Below, in pieces: positions 25,885 through 34,013 of a DNA stretch of 45,524 bases. Origin of the DNA: Desulfotignum sp. GTDB taxonomy: Bacteria > Desulfobacterota > Desulfobacteria > Desulfobacterales > Desulfobacteraceae. Location: NCBI GenBank assembly GCA_011390615.1, contig JAABSB010000006.1, forward strand, positions 1 through 45,524, in the 5' to 3' direction. How positions within the stretch are numbered: the stretch's first letter is position 1; every line of letters starts with the position of its first letter. A program made the translations under genes and the position numbers. The notes beneath the pieces were generated by a model. That model was not told the origin of the DNA and searched no databases. It worked only from the letters and a program-made list of their open reading frames with translations.

Positions 25885-26157
25885 ATGATTTGTACCACTG
25901 TAAGAGAAGGTGATGACTGCGTATTTATGACAGCCGGCGGCTGCAGCTATAATGAAGGCAATTGCCTGCCGGTTGTGGATGAGTGTACCGGATGCCAGAG
26001 AATTTCCGAGTATCCCACAGGCATGTACTGCACTGCAGCACCGGATCCTTCTTTAAAATGGAAAAATGGTAACTGCAACATTGCCACCCATATCAAGACA
26101 GTTGCGGCCGGCAAAAAACAGAAACTCAACCCCATCAAGGCATCCAAGAGAAGATAG
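25885..26157 (+). CDS. PxxKW-family cysteine-rich protein
   Basis: The 90-aa protein has nine cysteines in its first ~70 residues (ICTTV, DDCVF, GGCSY, GNCLP, DECTGCQRI, MYCTA, GNCNI) and the PSLKW motif near residue 55 that names this small deltaproteobacterial family. The C-terminus is basic (KKQKLNPIKASKRR). The spacing CTGCQ plus the other cysteines suggests a bound metal or iron-sulfur cluster, but no function is known to me. AGGAATTTT precedes the ATG. It has its own upstream gap and a possible terminator, so it appears to be a single-gene unit. Confidence 0.85.
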   Translation: MICTTVREGDDCVFMTAGGCSYNEGNCLPVVDECTGCQRISEYPTGMYCTAAPDPSLKWKNGNCNIATHIKTVAAGKKQKLNPIKASKRR

Positions 26158-26180
26158 TTTGTTTTACTGACCGCTTTGTG

Positions 26181-26217
26181 AACTCTGTGGTTTTTTCTCC
26201 TGTAAAGCTGCAGAGTT
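26181..26217 (+). terminator. Possible terminator after the PxxKW gene
   Basis: AACTCTG (26181-26187) and CAGAGTT (26211-26217) form a perfect 7-bp stem followed by TTTTCATTT. The loop is long (23 bases), which weakens the call. Confidence 0.45.
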
Positions 26218-26299
26218 TTTCATTTAATGATGCTGGCTGATGCTGCCAATGGGTGCGACTGTCACCTTTTGACCCTTCTATTGCCAAGGAAATGACCCC

Positions 26300-27616
26300 A
26301 TGAACCAGATTGCACAGCAATTGAACACCACCATCTCACAGGCCAATCCCCATATTTTCGACATGCTTTCTGATATGGGCAAAGCCCTGTTTTTTCCCAA
26401 GGGCATTTTAAGCCAGAGTGCAGAGGCCAAAGCCAAAGCCCATAGAATCAATGCCACCATCGGCATCGCAAAACAGGGGGGCAGTGTGCTGAGCCTGCCC
26501 TGCATTACCCGGAACATCACAGGCATTGCACCGGATGACTACCTGTCTTATGCCCCGTCCTTCGGCATTCCCGGACTGCGGGAACAGTGGAAAAACAATC
26601 TGTTTCAAAAAAACCCCTCCATGAAAGGGGTCGCTGTGAGCCTGCCGGTGGTGACCTCGGGCATCACCCATGGTGTCAGTGTGTTTTCCGACATGTGGGT
26701 GAACAAAGGGGATGTCATTGTGATGCCGGACATGATGTGGGGTAATTACAACATGACCTTTACCGTGCGCAACCATGCACAGATCGTACACTACAAAGCC
26801 TATGATGATGCATTGACCCGGTTCAATGTGGCGGATTTTACATCCGTGCTCCAGGCCTGTGCTGCACAGAACGACAAAGTGGTGGTGATGCTCAATTTTC
26901 CCCACAACCCTTCCGGGTATTCTCTGAGCAGGACCGAGGCTGACCAGGTGGCTGCCATTCTTCTGAACACGGCACAAAAAGGGACAAATGTGGTGGCTGT
27001 CTGTGATGATGCGTATTTCGGGCTTTTTTTCGAAGAGCAGACCTGCAAAGAATCCCTGTTTGCAAAACTTGTCGGCAGGCACAAACGGCTTTTAGCCGTC
27101 AAACTGGACGGGGCCACAAAAGAGGACTATGTGTGGGGGCTGCGGCTGGGGTTTATCACCTATGGTCTGGCAGCTGACCATGACACCGCCGGCATCTACC
27201 AGGCCCTTGAACAAAAAACCGCCGGCTGCATCCGGGGCAACATCTCCAATGCCTCCCACCTGGGCCAGACCATGCTGCGCAATGCCATGCAGGACCCTGA
27301 CTACCATGCCCAGAAGCAGGAAAAATTCATTCTTCTCAAACAGCGGGCCGCCCTGATCAAAGAAACACTCAAGAACCCTGAATATGCTTCCTATTTTGAT
27401 GTGTATCCCTTTAATTCAGGGTATTTCATGTGTATCCGCCTCAAGGATGTGAATGCGGAAACTTTGCGCCTTCACCTGCTGGATGCTTACGGGGTGGGCC
27501 TGATTGCCATTGGTGAAAAAAATATCCGGATAGCGTTTTCCTGTCTGGAAGAAAAAGATGTGAAACCCTTGTTTGATATCATTGTCAGCGGAATTACGGA
27601 TCTTCGCACCACCTGA
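26300..27616 (+). CDS. PLP-dependent aminotransferase, class I/II fold
   Basis: The 438-aa protein is a fold-type I PLP enzyme. NFPHNPSG (199-206), the Asp/Tyr of CDDAYFGLFF (235-244) and the predicted Schiff-base Lys274 in LDGATKEDYVWGLRLGF are placed as in aspartate-aminotransferase-like enzymes, and the Arg of GLRLGF follows. An N-terminal ~60 residues is unlike common aspartate aminotransferases. I cannot name the substrate. AAGGAA lies 8 bases before the ATG. The ClC gene starts 23 bases after its stop, so the two may share a transcript. Confidence 0.88.
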   Translation: MNQIAQQLNTTISQANPHIFDMLSDMGKALFFPKGILSQSAEAKAKAHRINATIGIAKQGGSVLSLPCITRNITGIAPDDYLSYAPSFGIPGLREQWKNNLFQKNPSMKGVAVSLPVVTSGITHGVSVFSDMWVNKGDVIVMPDMMWGNYNMTFTVRNHAQIVHYKAYDDALTRFNVADFTSVLQACAAQNDKVVVMLNFPHNPSGYSLSRTEADQVAAILLNTAQKGTNVVAVCDDAYFGLFFEEQTCKESLFAKLVGRHKRLLAVKLDGATKEDYVWGLRLGFITYGLAADHDTAGIYQALEQKTAGCIRGNISNASHLGQTMLRNAMQDPDYHAQKQEKFILLKQRAALIKETLKNPEYASYFDVYPFNSGYFMCIRLKDVNAETLRLHLLDAYGVGLIAIGEKNIRIAFSCLEEKDVKPLFDIIVSGITDLRTT

Positions 27617-27639
27617 ACCACTGAAAGGACCTTGGGAAT

Positions 27640-29454
27640 ATGGGATCACTTGACTTCAAAGTGGCCTTCAGATGGTTGTTTTATTTTGTGCTCATCGGCC
27701 TGATCGCAGGTCTCGGGGCCGTTGCCTTTCATTATCTGTGCGGCCTGGGCATGCACTATTTTCTGGATATGATGGCAGGTTACCGGCCGGATGCACCAGC
27801 TGGCGAACATGCCCTGCTGCCCGCCACCGATACGCCGTTCAACCGGTGGATGCTGCTGATTCTGCCGGCCCTGGGGGGCATCGTGTCCGGCTGGCTGGTG
27901 TACACCTTTGCGCCTGAGGCGGAAGGACACGGCACAGATGCCGCCATCGACGCCTACCACAACAAGGGCGGGATGATCCGGGGCAGGATTCCCATCATCA
28001 AGACCATTGCTTCCACCATCACCTTGACCACCGGCGGATCCGGGGGCAGGGAAGGGCCCATTGCCCAGATCGGTTCCGGGTTCGGTTCATTTCTGGCCAC
28101 CCGGTTCAAGCTGTCGGAAAGAGAGCGCCGCATCATGATGGCCGCCGGTATCGGTGCAGGGGTGGGCAGTATATTCCGGGCCCCTCTGGCAGGGGCCCTT
28201 TTTGCTGCCGAGGTGTTGTACCGGGATCCGGATTTTGAATCAGAGGTGATCATTCCCGCCGGGATCTCCTCGGTTGTGGCATACTGTGTTTTCTGCCTGG
28301 TCTTTGGCTGGGGATCTTTGTTCGACTCTCCGGGGTTCAAGTTCCAAAATCCCCTGGAGCTGGGACCTTATATCATACTGGCCGGGGTCCTGGTAGTGTT
28401 CGGCTATATCTATGTCAAGGTGTTCTACGGTCTGGTGGCGTTTTTTAAAAAACTTGCGGTCCCCAACCATATAAAACCGGCCATCGGCGGGCTCTGCACC
28501 GGCATTATCGGTTTTTTCCTGCCCTACACCCTGGCATTCGGCTACGGCATGGCCCAGAATGCCATCTTCAACCAGGTGGCCATCCCCACCCTCATCGCGT
28601 TGGCCATCGGCAAGATTTTCACCACCTCTTTTTCCATCGGATCCGGCGGCAGCGGCGGGGTGTTCGGCCCGTCCGTGGTTATCGGCGGGGCTCTGGGGGG
28701 AGCGGTGGGCAAAATATTTCACCTGCTTATTCCCACAGTGGTCACCAATCCCGGTGCATTTGTGATTGTGGGCATGGCAGGATTTTTCACCTCTGTTTCC
28801 AACACCCCCATTTCCACCATCATTTTTGTCAGTGAAATGACCAATTCCTACCACCTGCTGCTCCCCAGCCTGCTGGTGTGTTCTTTGTGCTATCTTTTGT
28901 CCCAGCGTTTCACCATATTTGAAAACCAGGTTAAATCCCGGGTGGATTCCCCGGCCCATGCCGGTGAGTTCATGATGGATATCCTCCAGACAATGAAGGT
29001 GGGAGATCTGGGGCATTTGATCAAAAAAGTACAAAGTGTCAATGAAAACATGCCGTTTTCCGCATTCAAATCCATTTTTCAGACCACCAAGCAGCACTAT
29101 TTTCCTGTGGTAAATGCCAAAGGGGAGTTTGCCGGCATATTTTCATCCAATGATATCCGGGAGGTGATCTTTACCATTCACATTGAAGATCTTGTGGTCA
29201 TGAAGGATATCATGATCTCGGATCTGATCACCACCACCCCGTCCGAAGACCTGAACACGGTGCTGCACAAACTGACCCAGAAAAATATCGATGCCCTGCC
29301 CGTGGTGAATGAAGAAAACCACAAAGAACTGATCGGCCTGATCTACCGGCGGGACATCATTGCCCACTATAACCGGCATGTGCAGAAAATCAGGGAACCT
29401 GGATCACACCCGGAAGAAAAATCATTCCAGACCCCTGTTAAAGAAAAGCCTTAA
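27640..29454 (+). CDS. ClC-family chloride channel/antiporter with C-terminal CBS pair
   Basis: ClC proteins carry chloride or other anions, often in exchange for protons, across the inner membrane. The 604-aa product has about ten hydrophobic segments, the filter motif GREGP (136-140, gating Glu138), GSGGSGGVFGPS and a late helix FVSEMTNSYHLLLPSLL. The usual GSGIP loop reads EGHGTDA here (95-101), as in many bacterial CBS-containing ClCs. Residues ~450-590 form two CBS domains (FPVVNAKGEFAGIFSSNDIR, LPVVNEENHKELIGLIYRRDI) that would bind a nucleotide. Its stop overlaps the convergent truA stop by 4 bases. Anion selectivity (chloride, fluoride or nitrate) is not clear. Confidence 0.92.
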   Translation: MGSLDFKVAFRWLFYFVLIGLIAGLGAVAFHYLCGLGMHYFLDMMAGYRPDAPAGEHALLPATDTPFNRWMLLILPALGGIVSGWLVYTFAPEAEGHGTDAAIDAYHNKGGMIRGRIPIIKTIASTITLTTGGSGGREGPIAQIGSGFGSFLATRFKLSERERRIMMAAGIGAGVGSIFRAPLAGALFAAEVLYRDPDFESEVIIPAGISSVVAYCVFCLVFGWGSLFDSPGFKFQNPLELGPYIILAGVLVVFGYIYVKVFYGLVAFFKKLAVPNHIKPAIGGLCTGIIGFFLPYTLAFGYGMAQNAIFNQVAIPTLIALAIGKIFTTSFSIGSGGSGGVFGPSVVIGGALGGAVGKIFHLLIPTVVTNPGAFVIVGMAGFFTSVSNTPISTIIFVSEMTNSYHLLLPSLLVCSLCYLLSQRFTIFENQVKSRVDSPAHAGEFMMDILQTMKVGDLGHLIKKVQSVNENMPFSAFKSIFQTTKQHYFPVVNAKGEFAGIFSSNDIREVIFTIHIEDLVVMKDIMISDLITTTPSEDLNTVLHKLTQKNIDALPVVNEENHKELIGLIYRRDIIAHYNRHVQKIREPGSHPEEKSFQTPVKEKP

Positions 29455-30194
29455 ACATAGTTAACCTGTTTTAAAAACAATCCCTTTGCCGGTGCAGTGG
29501 CACCTGCCAGGGAACGGTCCTTTGCCGACAAAATGGCTTCAAAACCCTTCACAGTTGTTTTATGCCTGCCCGCATCCACCAGGGTGCCCATGATATTTCT
29601 CACCATGTTTTTTAAAAACCCGTCTGCACAGATCTTGAACACCAGGCTGCCCTGATCCTGTCGGTCCACCCGGGCCATGAACACCGTGCGCACAGTGGAA
29701 CGTCTTGGCGCGCCTGTGTTTTCAAAGGACTTGAAATCACGGGTCCCGCATAACAGGGCACAGCACTGGTTCATGACAGCAATATCCAGCGGGGTATGGA
29801 TGTGCCAGACATAGTCCCTGCCCACGGCACAGGGATTTTCCGTGTTGAGAATATGGTAGTGGTATTCTTTGGAAACCGCAGAATACCGGGCGTGAAAATT
29901 ATCAGGCACCTGAATGCATTCTGTCAGAACAATGGGGTGCTTCATCAGGCTGTTCACCCCTTTTTGCAGCACCCGGGGATCCATGTCTGTCTCCGCACAA
30001 AAAGAGGCCACCTGGCCCCGGGCATGGACCCCGGCATCGGTGCGGCCGGAACCGGCCAGGATGACGGGCTGGTTCAAAATGCGGGACAACACCAGTTCCA
30101 GCTCCCCCTGGATGGTGGGCTCGTCCGCCTGGCGCTGCCATCCAGAAAACCTGGTACCGTCATATTCTATGGTCAGTCTAAAGGTCTGGATCAT
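29451..30194 (-). CDS. truA: tRNA pseudouridine(38-40) synthase
   Basis: TruA makes pseudouridine at positions 38-40 of the tRNA anticodon stem. From ATG 30194 (MIQTFRLTIEYDGTRFSGWQRQ) it is 247 residues, the usual size. The catalytic Asp53 sits in GSGRTDAGVHARGQ. The motifs HARYSAVSKEYHY and FLKNMVRNIMGTLVDAG are present. The frame is open upstream through the marR gene, but that extension is not TruA-like. The start lies 17 bases inside the end of marR, so the two genes overlap and are probably coupled. Confidence 0.95.
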   Translation of the reverse strand: MIQTFRLTIEYDGTRFSGWQRQADEPTIQGELELVLSRILNQPVILAGSGRTDAGVHARGQVASFCAETDMDPRVLQKGVNSLMKHPIVLTECIQVPDNFHARYSAVSKEYHYHILNTENPCAVGRDYVWHIHTPLDIAVMNQCCALLCGTRDFKSFENTGAPRRSTVRTVFMARVDRQDQGSLVFKICADGFLKNMVRNIMGTLVDAGRHKTTVKGFEAILSAKDRSLAGATAPAKGLFLKQVNYV

Positions 30195-30636
30195 GACCGG
30201 GGTATGTCCCGGATAACCGGAAGAATGCTTCATTGGCCCTGCTGATATGAAGTGCCAGGCTGTGGGCGTTGTCGGTTCCCAGAATGCGGGTATAATTTTG
30301 ATAAAACTCCCGGTATGCCCGGGCAATGGCAGGTATTATTTCACAGCCCTTGTCTGTGGGAAAGATGGCACTGGTTTTACCGCTGGATTTTCTTCTTACC
30401 AGCTTTTTTTTTGCCAGCGCATCAATGAACCGGGTGATGGTGGAGGGAGTGAGCTGCAGCAGTTTCCCGAGCTTCTTGGGACTGATGCCCGGATTTTCAT
30501 ACAGGATAAGCATCAAAGAGGCATGGGCAGGGGAGAGCTGCAACGGTGCAAAACTGGTCTCCGCAAGTTTCAGCATCTGCCGTGAAAACGCATTTACATT
30601 GAAAAACAGACAGCCTTCCAGAAAATGGTCACCCAT
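30178..30636 (-). CDS. MarR-family transcriptional regulator
   Basis: The 152-aa protein has the MarR layout: an N-terminal helix, a winged helix-turn-helix (about 45-100: GISPKKLGKLLQLTPSTITRFIDALAKKKLVRR), the wing SSGKTSAIFPTDKG and C-terminal dimerisation helices. MarR proteins commonly repress themselves and a divergent gene and respond to small ligands or oxidants. The divergent neighbour is the QueG-like Fe-S protein, with 153 bases between the starts, and it is the natural candidate target. There is a 17-base overlap with truA. Confidence 0.88.
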   Translation of the reverse strand: MGDHFLEGCLFFNVNAFSRQMLKLAETSFAPLQLSPAHASLMLILYENPGISPKKLGKLLQLTPSTITRFIDALAKKKLVRRKSSGKTSAIFPTDKGCEIIPAIARAYREFYQNYTRILGTDNAHSLALHISRANEAFFRLSGTYPGHDPDL

Positions 30637-30713
30637 ATGAAGATTTTGCGCCTTTCATAAAAAATTACCCGCACTGGTTGTGTTTGCTGAAAACCGACTA
30701 TATCATTTTTAAA

Positions 30714-30725
30714 TTGGTATTGGTA
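30714..30725. promoter_or_regulatory. Tandem TTGGTA hexamers between divergent marR and QueG-like genes
   Basis: TTGGTA occurs twice in direct succession (30714-30719, 30720-30725), followed by TCTTTATACG, which could serve as a -10 region for the rightward gene. The position is right for a regulatory site, but MarR operators are usually inverted repeats, so the call is tentative. Confidence 0.3.
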
Positions 30726-30789
30726 TCTTTATACGAGAAAATGCTAAAAGGGTTGCATCAGTAAAACAGATTTTTTTCAGGAGATCATC

Positions 30790-31704
30790 ATGGCAGACAA
30801 GTCCGGTATTTCCGGGGAATGGGTCAAAAAGACAATCAATGATTTTATTGCCACATCATTGCTGAACACCATGGAAGACAAAACTGGTGCGCCGGCCTGG
30901 GACCAGGTCCTGGTCGGGTTTGCTTCCGGAGCGGATCCACTCTGGCAGCAATACAAAGAGTATGTGGGCGCGTTTCACTGGACCCCCTGGGAGGTGTTCA
31001 ACCAGCACCTGCCCCAGGAAAATGTCAGTGCAGAGCAGCTGACGGTGATCTCCTGGGTTCTGCCCCAGCGCAAACCGGTCCGGGATGCCAACAAAAACGA
31101 AAAACGATTTCCTGCCGAAGAATGGGCCAGGATACGGGTGTATGGGGAAAGATGCAACATGGCGCTGAGACATCATCTGGTCAACCGCCTGGAGGCGCAA
31201 GGCCATCCAGCTGTGGCGCCGATGATGGTTCCCAACTGGACCATTGTCAAATCCGCGCAATATTCCTATGCCTCGTCCTGGTCTGAACGGCATGCAGCCC
31301 ATGCAGCGGGCTTAGGTACATTCGGGTTGTGTGACGGCCTGATTACCCAAAAGGGCAAAGCCATGCGCACAGGGTCTGTTGTGGCGAAAATCTCCATAGA
31401 TCCAACACCCCGCCCCTATGCCGACCACCACGCCTATTGTCTGTTCTACACAGACGGCACCTGCGGCAAATGCATTGACCGGTGTCCTGCCCGGGCCATT
31501 ACAGAGGCAGGGCATGATAAGGAAAAATGCCGGCAGCACCTGGCGTTATCCCGGAAACATGTCCAGGAAGCCTATGGATTCGAAGGATATGGGTGCGGGC
31601 TGTGCCAGGTGAAGGTCCCCTGTGAATCGATGATCCCCGTAAAAAAGGCACGGATTGCCCTGGAAAAAGGGGAACTGCCGCCGCCGCCCCCTCCTATCGC
31701 ATGA
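30790..31704 (+). CDS. QueG-like 4Fe-4S protein (epoxyqueuosine-reductase-related)
   Basis: The 304-aa protein is related to the QueG and reductive-dehalogenase ferredoxin families. The last third carries CGKCIDRCPARAI and then CRQHL with CGLCQVKVPCE, giving eight cysteines suitable for two [4Fe-4S] clusters. HAAHAAGLGTFGLCDGLIT is a typical QueG-family segment. True QueG reduces epoxyqueuosine in tRNA with cobalamin. The N-terminal domain here (WDQVLVGFASGADPLWQQYKE) is unlike standard QueG, so a different substrate is likely. It ends in a run of eight prolines broken by no other residue (PPPPPPP-type tail, then IA). CAGGAG lies 7 bases before the ATG. It is divergent from marR. Confidence 0.8.
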   Translation: MADKSGISGEWVKKTINDFIATSLLNTMEDKTGAPAWDQVLVGFASGADPLWQQYKEYVGAFHWTPWEVFNQHLPQENVSAEQLTVISWVLPQRKPVRDANKNEKRFPAEEWARIRVYGERCNMALRHHLVNRLEAQGHPAVAPMMVPNWTIVKSAQYSYASSWSERHAAHAAGLGTFGLCDGLITQKGKAMRTGSVVAKISIDPTPRPYADHHAYCLFYTDGTCGKCIDRCPARAITEAGHDKEKCRQHLALSRKHVQEAYGFEGYGCGLCQVKVPCESMIPVKKARIALEKGELPPPPPPIA

Positions 31705-31756
31705 CACTGGATGGATGGTTGTTATGCGCCTGTATTTTGCAGAATGGTTTTGCTGG

Positions 31757-32068
31757 TTATATAACCCGTTCTTCTTTTAACAACCGAATTGATTTTAGGA
31801 TTTCCTCTTTTTCAACTAGTTGATTTGTAATGTATTTGTGCAAGACTGTTGTAATCAGTGTTTGATAAGGCAATCCTTCTTGTTCAGCCTTTTCTTTTAG
31901 CTTTTCCAAGTCATAATTGGTGATTCTTAAGCTTATGGCTTTATTCTTCTTCGCTGATGAAATAATAGATTCAACTTTTTTTCTCTTTTTTCCTTTAACA
32001 GATCGGTACATATCTATTTCGTCCTCAATCTGCTTTTCTTCGTCTGTCAGTTCATATATGGCCTTCAT
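31757..32068 (-). CDS. CopG-family antitoxin of a type II toxin-antitoxin pair
   Basis: The 103-aa protein has a charged N-terminal half rich in Lys and Glu (KGKKRKKVESI) and a C-terminal ribbon-helix-helix domain, ISLRITNYDLEKLKEKAEQEG, LPYQTLITTVLHKYI. That is the pattern of the CopG_antitoxin family found next to BrnT-like toxins. It should neutralise the toxin and bind the operon's own promoter. Its ATG overlaps the toxin stop by 4 bases. The composition is clearly more AT-rich than neighbouring genes, which fits acquisition from elsewhere. Confidence 0.85.
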   Translation of the reverse strand: MKAIYELTDEEKQIEDEIDMYRSVKGKKRKKVESIISSAKKNKAISLRITNYDLEKLKEKAEQEGLPYQTLITTVLHKYITNQLVEKEEILKSIRLLKEERVI

Positions 32069-32337
32069 TTTTCTTCCCCTTTGTATTTCTTGTGGTATTT
32101 ACGACTTTGATAGGCAGTTTTCAAAATGATATTATCATCTTTATCCACAATGAACGGTACTATCCACGTATAATCACATATATTCATCACAAAACACATC
32201 TGCCCTTTACGTACTGGATTCTCAATAATGTCAATATATTTATGATCCAGTATCATCTGGCTTATTTTCTCAAAAGAAATATTTCTCTCGAAAATAATCT
32301 TTTCATTCTTCTCTTTATCCCAGGCGATACTATTCAT
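32065..32337 (-). CDS. BrnT-like (RelE-fold) toxin
   Basis: The 90-aa protein begins IAWDKEKNEKI and continues ERNISFEKISQMILDHKYIDIIENP. This resembles the WD-x-x-KN ... SFE pattern of BrnT toxins, which are RelE-fold ribonucleases. The C-terminal segment (LKTAYQSRKYHKKYKGEEK) has the basic Arg/Tyr/Lys residues expected of the active surface. The toxin gene precedes the antitoxin, as in brnTA. No Shine-Dalgarno sequence precedes the ATG. The family match is by eye, and an exact subfamily name would need a profile search. Confidence 0.78.
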   Translation of the reverse strand: MNSIAWDKEKNEKIIFERNISFEKISQMILDHKYIDIIENPVRKGQMCFVMNICDYTWIVPFIVDKDDNIILKTAYQSRKYHKKYKGEEK

Positions 32338-32342
32338 ATTTG

Positions 32343-32371
32343 ATAATTCACATTTGTATATACATTGTCAA
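32343..32371 (-). promoter_or_regulatory. Candidate toxin-antitoxin promoter with embedded palindrome
   Basis: On the minus strand TTGACA (32371-32366) and AATTAT (32348-32343) lie 17 bases apart. The spacer contains the perfect palindrome TGTATATACA (32355-32364), a likely site for the CopG antitoxin. The start of transcription would fall at or next to the toxin ATG (32337), implying a leaderless message. Confidence 0.5.
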
Positions 32372-32770
32372 TTTATGTTTGTATTTAGCTTTGCAGTGCC
32401 TGATAATCATGGCAAATATTTTTTCAGGGTCTTTTCATTACCTTTTAGCTGGGAGCATCTTTCGGGAGCCCCTGCCGGTGTCCTGTGTCAGGACCGTCAG
32501 ATACCAATCTCGGGCCGGGCGCAGGACACCGGCAGGGGCGGCACATAGGCACAAAATGCCGTATCCAGCTGTTGATCTACTGCCGCATGGCACCGTCTGC
32601 AACATGGTACATGACATCCTGACAAAAAAAGCTGACATCCAGACACCGAGCCTGGTATCTTTATTTCAGCTCTTCGAAGATTTCATATTCGGCCCCTTCA
32701 CATTATTTATTTACACCCCCGGGCTTCATGGCTATAATACAAAATTTATAATCCAATCTGCACCATTGCA
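32372..32770. other. Gene-poor stretch between the toxin-antitoxin pair and argJ
   Basis: No convincing gene is found in these ~400 bases. The frames that stay open lack a start with a ribosome site and give proteins without recognisable motifs. The stretch contains the 18-bp inverted repeat at 32468-32539 and two similar words, TGACATCCTGACA (32612-32624) and TGACATCCAGACA (32633-32645). It may be the remains of an insertion that brought the toxin-antitoxin pair. No transposase remnant is visible. The argJ promoter should lie in its right end, but I see no clear boxes. Confidence 0.5.
32468..32539. repeat. 18-bp perfect inverted repeat (long GC-rich hairpin)
   Basis: The left arm 32468-32485 (GCCCCTGCCGGTGTCCTG) and right arm 32522-32539 are exact reverse complements. 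Four further pairs inward are possible with wobble. The 36-base interior has no T tract nearby, so it does not look like a terminator. It resembles a REP-type element or the end of a small non-autonomous element. Confidence 0.85.
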
Positions 32771-33997
32771 ATGGCAGTGAACCATGCAAAACATATCAGG
32801 AGTGAACCAGTTTTGATAAACGGATTTTCATTTGCCGGTATCCCTGCCGGCATCAAAAAAAACGGGCGCAGGGACCTGGGACTGATCCTGTGTGGCAAAC
32901 CGGCAACCGCCGCAGCCGTGTTTACAAAAAACCAGGTAAAAGCCGCCCCGGTGCTCCTGGGACAGCAGATGATTAAAAAGGGGGTATGCCAGGCTGTGCT
33001 GGTGAACTCCGGCAATGCCAACTGCTTTACCGGAGAGCAGGGGATAAAAGATGCACAGCATTCAGCCCAGCTGGTGGCAGACACCTTCGGCATCCCAAAA
33101 GACCTGGTCATGGTATGTTCCACCGGCGTGATCGGTGCACCCATGCCCATGGACAGGTTTGCATCCGGCGTGTCCCAGCTGAAAAAGAAGATTACCAAAG
33201 GCACACTGGCGGATTTTGCCGATGCCATCCTCACCACGGACCTTGCCCCTAAAACGGTTGAGATGACAGCTGATATCGAAACAGCCCGGGGTCTCCAGAC
33301 CATTGCCATGGCAGGGGTTGCCAAGGGATCCGGTATGATCCGGCCGGACATGGCCACCATGCTGGCCTATGTGCTCACCGATGCGCACATCAGTGCCCCT
33401 GATCTGAAATCAGCCCTGACTGCTGCCTGTGAGAAATCATTCAACCGTATCACCGTGGACGGGGACACCTCCACCAATGACACCCTGTTGTGCCTGGCAG
33501 GGGGCACCGGACCTGCACACATACAGGATGAAACCTCTTTGTCCGTGTTTCAGGATCTGCTGGAAACGGTCTGTATGGATCTTGCCAGACAGGTTGTCAA
33601 AGACGGCGAGGGGGCCACCAAGGTGGTGCAGATCACGGTGAAAGGGGCAGCAGCAAAGATAGACGCTTTCAGGGCCGCAGAGGCCATTGCCCATTCTAAC
33701 CTGGTCAAGACCGCCATTTACGGGGAAGATCCCAACTGGGGACGGATAACGGCGGCTGCCGGGCGGTCCAGCGCCCGGGTGGACCAGGATAAAATGGACC
33801 TGTACTTCGGTGCCATCCCTTTGGTGCGCCAGGGCAGATGGCTGGGCAAAGAAGCGGAACAAAAAGCGGCCGCTGTAATGAAAGCCAAAGATATTGCCAT
33901 CACTCTGGATCTGCACCTGGGGGAATATGCAGACAGTTTTCTGTTCTGTGATTTCAGTGAAAACTATGTCAAGATCAATGCCGACTACCGGTCCTGA
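32771..33997 (+). CDS. argJ: Bifunctional glutamate N-acetyltransferase / amino-acid acetyltransferase
   Basis: ArgJ moves the acetyl group of N-acetylornithine to glutamate in the cyclic arginine pathway, and in bifunctional forms also uses acetyl-CoA. The 408-aa proenzyme cleaves itself before the nucleophile Thr196 in PDMATMLAYVLTDA. The oxyanion motif STGVIGAPMPM (117-127), VNSGNANCFTG and GDTSTNDTLL are all present, and so is the C-terminal SENYVKINADYRS. The ATG at 32771 has no obvious ribosome site, and the GTG at 32777 is an alternative. The pseudouridine synthase gene follows closely. Confidence 0.95.
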   Translation: MAVNHAKHIRSEPVLINGFSFAGIPAGIKKNGRRDLGLILCGKPATAAAVFTKNQVKAAPVLLGQQMIKKGVCQAVLVNSGNANCFTGEQGIKDAQHSAQLVADTFGIPKDLVMVCSTGVIGAPMPMDRFASGVSQLKKKITKGTLADFADAILTTDLAPKTVEMTADIETARGLQTIAMAGVAKGSGMIRPDMATMLAYVLTDAHISAPDLKSALTAACEKSFNRITVDGDTSTNDTLLCLAGGTGPAHIQDETSLSVFQDLLETVCMDLARQVVKDGEGATKVVQITVKGAAAKIDAFRAAEAIAHSNLVKTAIYGEDPNWGRITAAAGRSSARVDQDKMDLYFGAIPLVRQGRWLGKEAEQKAAAVMKAKDIAITLDLHLGEYADSFLFCDFSENYVKINADYRS

Positions 33998-34013
33998 ACC
34001 TGAAAACAGCCCC

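Noticed and set aside
28240-29097. Minus-strand open frame (285 codons) opposite the ClC gene
   Set aside because: Low-complexity antisense product; the ClC gene on the other strand has clear membrane and CBS motifs.
32468-32539. Inverted repeat as a rho-independent terminator or integron attC site
   Set aside because: No T tract follows on either strand, no gene ends beside it, and there is no integrase or attC core site.
32340-32780. Plus-strand open frame of 146 codons between the TA pair and argJ
   Set aside because: It runs through the long inverted repeat, has no recognisable motif and no ribosome site, and overlaps the TA promoter and the argJ start.
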